A DNA stretch of 64,000 bases from Gammaproteobacteria bacterium (lineage in GTDB: Bacteria; Pseudomonadota; Gammaproteobacteria; Nevskiales; Nevskiaceae). The position numbers were made by a program, and so were the translations under genes. Within the stretch, counting starts at the first letter, position 1; every line of letters begins with the position of its first letter. Under the pieces are notes generated by a model. It had not been told where the DNA came from. It ran no database searches and worked only from the letters and a program-made list of their open reading frames with translations. Below are positions 61,412 to 64,000 of the stretch, one piece after another. The stretch is taken from positions 124,001-188,000 of the forward strand of contig JAPLSB010000021.1 in assembly GCA_026398875.1 (NCBI GenBank), read 5' to 3'.

Positions 61412-63202
61412 ATGACCACGTCCTTCATCCGATCGTTGCCGGGCCGTCTGCTGGTGGCCGCATTGCTGCTGGGCTCCGCCAACGCGCAGGCCTGGTGGAA
61501 TCCCGACTGGTCGTACCGCAAGGCGATCACGCTTGATGCAACCCCGGCCGGCGCTGTCCTGACCGGCGACGTCAAGGACGCCGTCGTGCTGGTGCGCCTG
61601 CATGAAGGCGTGTTCAATTTCGCCGAAGGCGGCGCCGACGGCGCGGACCTGCGCTTCATCGCCGAGGACGACAAGACCGAGCTGGCGCATCACGTCGAAA
61701 AGTACGATCCGGTCTTCAACCTCGCGTTCGTCTGGGTCCGCGTGCCGCTGCTGCCGAACGGCAAGCCGGCGCCGATCTGGCTTTACTACGGCAATGCCAA
61801 GGCAACGGTGCCGGTCGAAAGCAAGAACAGCTATCCAGCCGAGCAGTTGCTGGTCTACCACTTCGGCGAGAAGGGCAGCCCGGTGCAGGACGCGACCGCG
61901 TTCGCGCATCACGCGACCACCGCCGTGTCGGCGCTCGACGAAAGCGGGCTGATCGGCAATGCCGCCCGCTTCGATGGCGCCACCAGCGTGCAGTTGCCGG
62001 CCTCGCCGAGCCTGAACCTGACTGCCGGCACCAGCTTCACCTGGTCGGCCTGGGTGCGCAGCGCGGCCGGCGTGACCGGCGTGCTGTACAGCCAGCGTGA
62101 TGCCGGCGGTGCCGCGCTGCTGATCGGCCTCAACGCCGGCGTGCCTTATGTGTCGGCCAGCGATGCCGGCGGTGCGCTGACCAGCGCGCAGGCCACGGCC
62201 GCACTCGGTGCCGACGGCTGGAACCTGCTGACCATCACCGGCGGCACCGAGCTGCGCCTGCACGTCGATGGCGTGCTGGTGGCGACGCTGCCGCGGCCGA
62301 CGCCGGCGATCACCGGCGCCGCCGTGCTCGGCGGTGATCTGGCAGCACCCGGCCAGCCGCTGCGCAGCGGCTTCGTTGGCGAGATCGACGAACTGCAGAT
62401 CGCCAAGACCCAGCAGGATGCCAACGCGCTGCGGCTGGCCGCCGTCAACCAGGGCTCTGCCGATCGTCTGGTCAGCTTCGGTGCCGACGAAGCGCAAGCC
62501 GGCTCGGGCGGCAGCCACTTCGCGGTGATCATGGATTCGCTGACCGTCGATGCCTGGGTCTGCATGATCGTGCTCGCGCTGATGATGCTGGCCAGCTTCT
62601 ACATCATGGCGCGCAAGGGTCGGCAGATCGGCGCTGCCAGCAAGGGCAACCGCCAGTTCATGGCGCTGTACCAGCAGCACGATGGCGACTTCACCACGCT
62701 GCAGCAGGCGCTGGAGCCGGCCGGCGAATCGCCGCTGAGCCGCATGTTCCGCGTCGGTCGCGACGAGGTCGGCAAGCGTGTCGCCCGGCAGCCGGGCGCA
62801 GCGCTGTCGTCGCAGTCGATCGATGCGATCCGCGCCTCGCTGCACGGCACGCTGATTCGCGAGAACCAGGAACTGAACCGGCTGATGGTGCTGCTGACCA
62901 TCGCCATTTCCGGCGGTCCGTTCATTGGCCTGCTCGGCACCGTGCTCGGCGTGATGATCACCTTCGCTTCGGTGGCCGCGGCTGGCGAAGTGAACGTCAA
63001 TGCGATTGCGCCCGGTATTTCGGCAGCGCTGGCCGCGACGGTGACCGGCCTGTTCGTCGCGATCCCCTCGCTGTTTGGCTACAACTACCTGCTGACGCGC
63101 GCCAAGGAATGCAGCGCCGACATGCAGGTGTTCGTCGACGAATTCGTCACCCGCGTCGCGGAGCAGTACCGCGGTGCGGACGTGTCGTCACGCAGCCACT
63201 GA
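61412..63202 (+). CDS. DUF2341-LamG-ExbB (MotA/TolQ) fusion
   Basis: A 596-residue protein: signal peptide (about 1-27), DUF2341 domain (about 28-140, WWNPDWSYRKAITL), a LamG/ConA-like domain (about 150-325, AARFDGATSVQLPASPSLNL; GEIDELQIAKTQQDANALRL), a membrane segment (VCMIVLALMMLASFYIMA), and a C-terminal MotA/TolQ/ExbB channel (about 450-590, ISGGPFIGLLGTVLGVMITF, GISAALAATVTGLFVAIPSL). The channel part would use proton flow to drive TonB-like work, while the N-terminal half reaches into the periplasm. In P. aeruginosa the ExbB2 protein of the pdt locus has this kind of neighbourhood. Confidence 0.87.
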   Translation: MTTSFIRSLPGRLLVAALLLGSANAQAWWNPDWSYRKAITLDATPAGAVLTGDVKDAVVLVRLHEGVFNFAEGGADGADLRFIAEDDKTELAHHVEKYDPVFNLAFVWVRVPLLPNGKPAPIWLYYGNAKATVPVESKNSYPAEQLLVYHFGEKGSPVQDATAFAHHATTAVSALDESGLIGNAARFDGATSVQLPASPSLNLTAGTSFTWSAWVRSAAGVTGVLYSQRDAGGAALLIGLNAGVPYVSASDAGGALTSAQATAALGADGWNLLTITGGTELRLHVDGVLVATLPRPTPAITGAAVLGGDLAAPGQPLRSGFVGEIDELQIAKTQQDANALRLAAVNQGSADRLVSFGADEAQAGSGGSHFAVIMDSLTVDAWVCMIVLALMMLASFYIMARKGRQIGAASKGNRQFMALYQQHDGDFTTLQQALEPAGESPLSRMFRVGRDEVGKRVARQPGAALSSQSIDAIRASLHGTLIRENQELNRLMVLLTIAISGGPFIGLLGTVLGVMITFASVAAAGEVNVNAIAPGISAALAATVTGLFVAIPSLFGYNYLLTRAKECSADMQVFVDEFVTRVAEQYRGADVSSRSH

Positions 63203-63215
63203 CGGAGCGCGCGCC

Positions 63216-63617
63216 ATGCAAGTCCAGGACGAAAAGCCGTTCGACGACATCAACATCACGCCGATGCTGGACCTGTCGTACGTGCTGCTGGTGATCTTCA
63301 TCATCATGTGCACGGCCTCGGTGCAGGGCATCAAGGTCAACCTGCCGAAGGCCAGCAGCCAGCCGGCCCTGGCCAAGCCCAAGACCGTCGCGATCACCAT
63401 CACCAACGACGGCAAGATCTTCATGGATGCCGTGCCGGTGACGCTCGAGGAACTGGGCAGCCGGCTGCGCCAGAAGAAGGCCGAAGTGCCCGATCTGCCG
63501 GTCGTCGTCCGGGGCGATGGCGAAACCCAGTATCGCAACGTCGTCGACGTGCTGAGCCTGCTCGGCCAGCTCGACATCACCCAGCTGGGGCTCGTCACCC
63601 AGCGGCTGGTCCAGTAG
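63216..63617 (+). CDS. exbD: ExbD/TolR-family protein
   Basis: A 133-residue protein: DINITPMLDLSYVLLVIFII holds the conserved Asp in the single membrane segment, followed by VKVNLPKA-type sequence (IKVNLPKASSQPA) and the periplasmic ITNDGKIFMDAVPVTLEELG. It forms the proton-channel complex with the ExbB fusion 13 bases upstream. A longer frame from 63174 overlaps that gene; the ATG at 63216 is preferred. Confidence 0.92.
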   Translation: MQVQDEKPFDDINITPMLDLSYVLLVIFIIMCTASVQGIKVNLPKASSQPALAKPKTVAITITNDGKIFMDAVPVTLEELGSRLRQKKAEVPDLPVVVRGDGETQYRNVVDVLSLLGQLDITQLGLVTQRLVQ

Positions 63618-63633
63618 GCACGCAAGCCCCGCC

Positions 63634-64000
63634 ATGGCCGATACCCCGCCGCCCGGTCGCGCCGTGCGCCGCTGGCTGCCGATCGCCGGCGGCCTGCTGC
63701 TGGCCGCCATTGGCGCCTGGTGGCTGCTGTCCGGCGACGACAAGACGCGGCCACGCAAGGTGGTGCCGGCGGTCGTGCAGCTGAAGCTGATCGCACCGCC
63801 GCCTCCGCCACCTCCACCGCCGCCGCCACCGCCGCCGAAGGACGTGCCGGAGCCGGTGAAGCTGAAGACACCCGAGCTCAAGGTCGACCAATCACCGCCG
63901 GAGCCGGCGCCGCCGGGCCCTAAGTCCGAGTCCCCACCCGGACCGCCGGCCCTCGATGCCGCCGGTGAAGGCGCAGGCGATGGCTTCGGTCTGGAAGGCC
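63634..64000 (+). CDS. TonB-like energy transducer, 3' end beyond window
   Basis: The frame opened by the ATG at 63634 runs without stop to the window end (122 codons). Residues about 14-33 are a membrane anchor (RRWLPIAGGLLLAAIGAWWL); then come 14 consecutive prolines and further Pro/Glu/Lys-rich sequence with EPVKLKTPELKV, the periplasm-spanning arm of TonB. The C-terminal TonB domain is outside. It begins 16 bases after ExbD, so ExbB-ExbD-TonB are one operon. Confidence 0.87.
   Translation, partial: MADTPPPGRAVRRWLPIAGGLLLAAIGAWWLLSGDDKTRPRKVVPAVVQLKLIAPPPPPPPPPPPPPPKDVPEPVKLKTPELKVDQSPPEPAPPGPKSESPPGPPALDAAGEGAGDGFGLEG

Noticed and set aside
59771..62845. 1024-codon minus-strand frame opposite tpsB and exbB
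   Set aside because: Spans two unrelated real genes and their junction; His/Arg/Gln-rich shadow composition.

Overview
The window is GC-rich, densely coded DNA from a Gram-negative bacterium: outer-membrane beta-barrels, an RND efflux operon, ubiquinone-type COQ7 and TonB/ExbB/ExbD are all present. Gene content fits a steroid-degrading gammaproteobacterium, plausibly of the Nevskiales/Solimonadaceae type; the phylum level is well supported, the order is a guess. No rRNA, tRNA, CRISPR array, insertion sequence or prophage gene was seen.

Region 1 (about 1-38.7 kb) is a large steroid/isoprenoid catabolic region. Clear markers are a ketosteroid isomerase with the catalytic residues in place (7145-7525), a KshA-type Rieske oxygenase (36929-38035) with a paralogue (27611-28618), two putidaredoxin-type ferredoxins, an HsaB-like flavin reductase fused to a MarR-like domain, and a contiguous meta-cleavage set hsaD-hsaE-hsaG-hsaF (33892 down to 30156) that converts the cleaved A/B-ring fragment to central metabolites. 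Around these lie SDRs, SnoaL-fold proteins resembling bile-acid 7-alpha-dehydratases, an SCP2 sterol carrier, a DUF1295 (steroid 5-alpha-reductase-like) membrane protein, and DUF1302, DUF1329 and LolA-like envelope proteins that may handle hydrophobic substrate. Embedded at 7.6-17.8 kb is an atu-like module: AtuA, enoyl-CoA hydratases, an acyl-CoA dehydrogenase, a TetR regulator and a biotin-dependent acyl-CoA carboxylase whose biotin carrier is a separate gene. It probably carboxylates a beta-methyl-branched unsaturated acyl-CoA (isoprenoid or branched sterol side chain). hsaA, hsaC, kstD, KshB reductase and acyl-CoA ligases are not in the window, so the cluster continues outside it or is dispersed.

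Region 2 (38.7-45.4 kb) is a TetR-NodT-MFP-RND tripartite efflux operon with a palindromic operator just upstream of the regulator. Region 3 (45.7-56.6 kb) is mixed housekeeping/accessory content: a one-POTRA Omp85 protein, a SOUL protein, a double-CDGSH protein, a type IIA cation P-type ATPase, class I fructose-bisphosphate aldolase, a double PRC-barrel protein, succinate-semialdehyde-type dehydrogenase, a DUF4149 membrane protein and an unusual DCC-COQ7 fusion.

Region 4 (56.9-64 kb, cut by the window end) groups a PstS/DING-like periplasmic or secreted binding protein, a GspB-domain protein, a two-partner-secretion type (TpsB) outer-membrane transporter, a DUF2341-LamG-ExbB fusion, ExbD and a TonB-like protein. 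The layout resembles the phosphate-starvation pdt locus of Pseudomonas aeruginosa and is the most interesting candidate for a poorly described envelope/secretion system here. Neighbouring genes in most operons overlap by 1 or 4 bases (ATGA, GTGA or TGATG), which was used to choose many starts.
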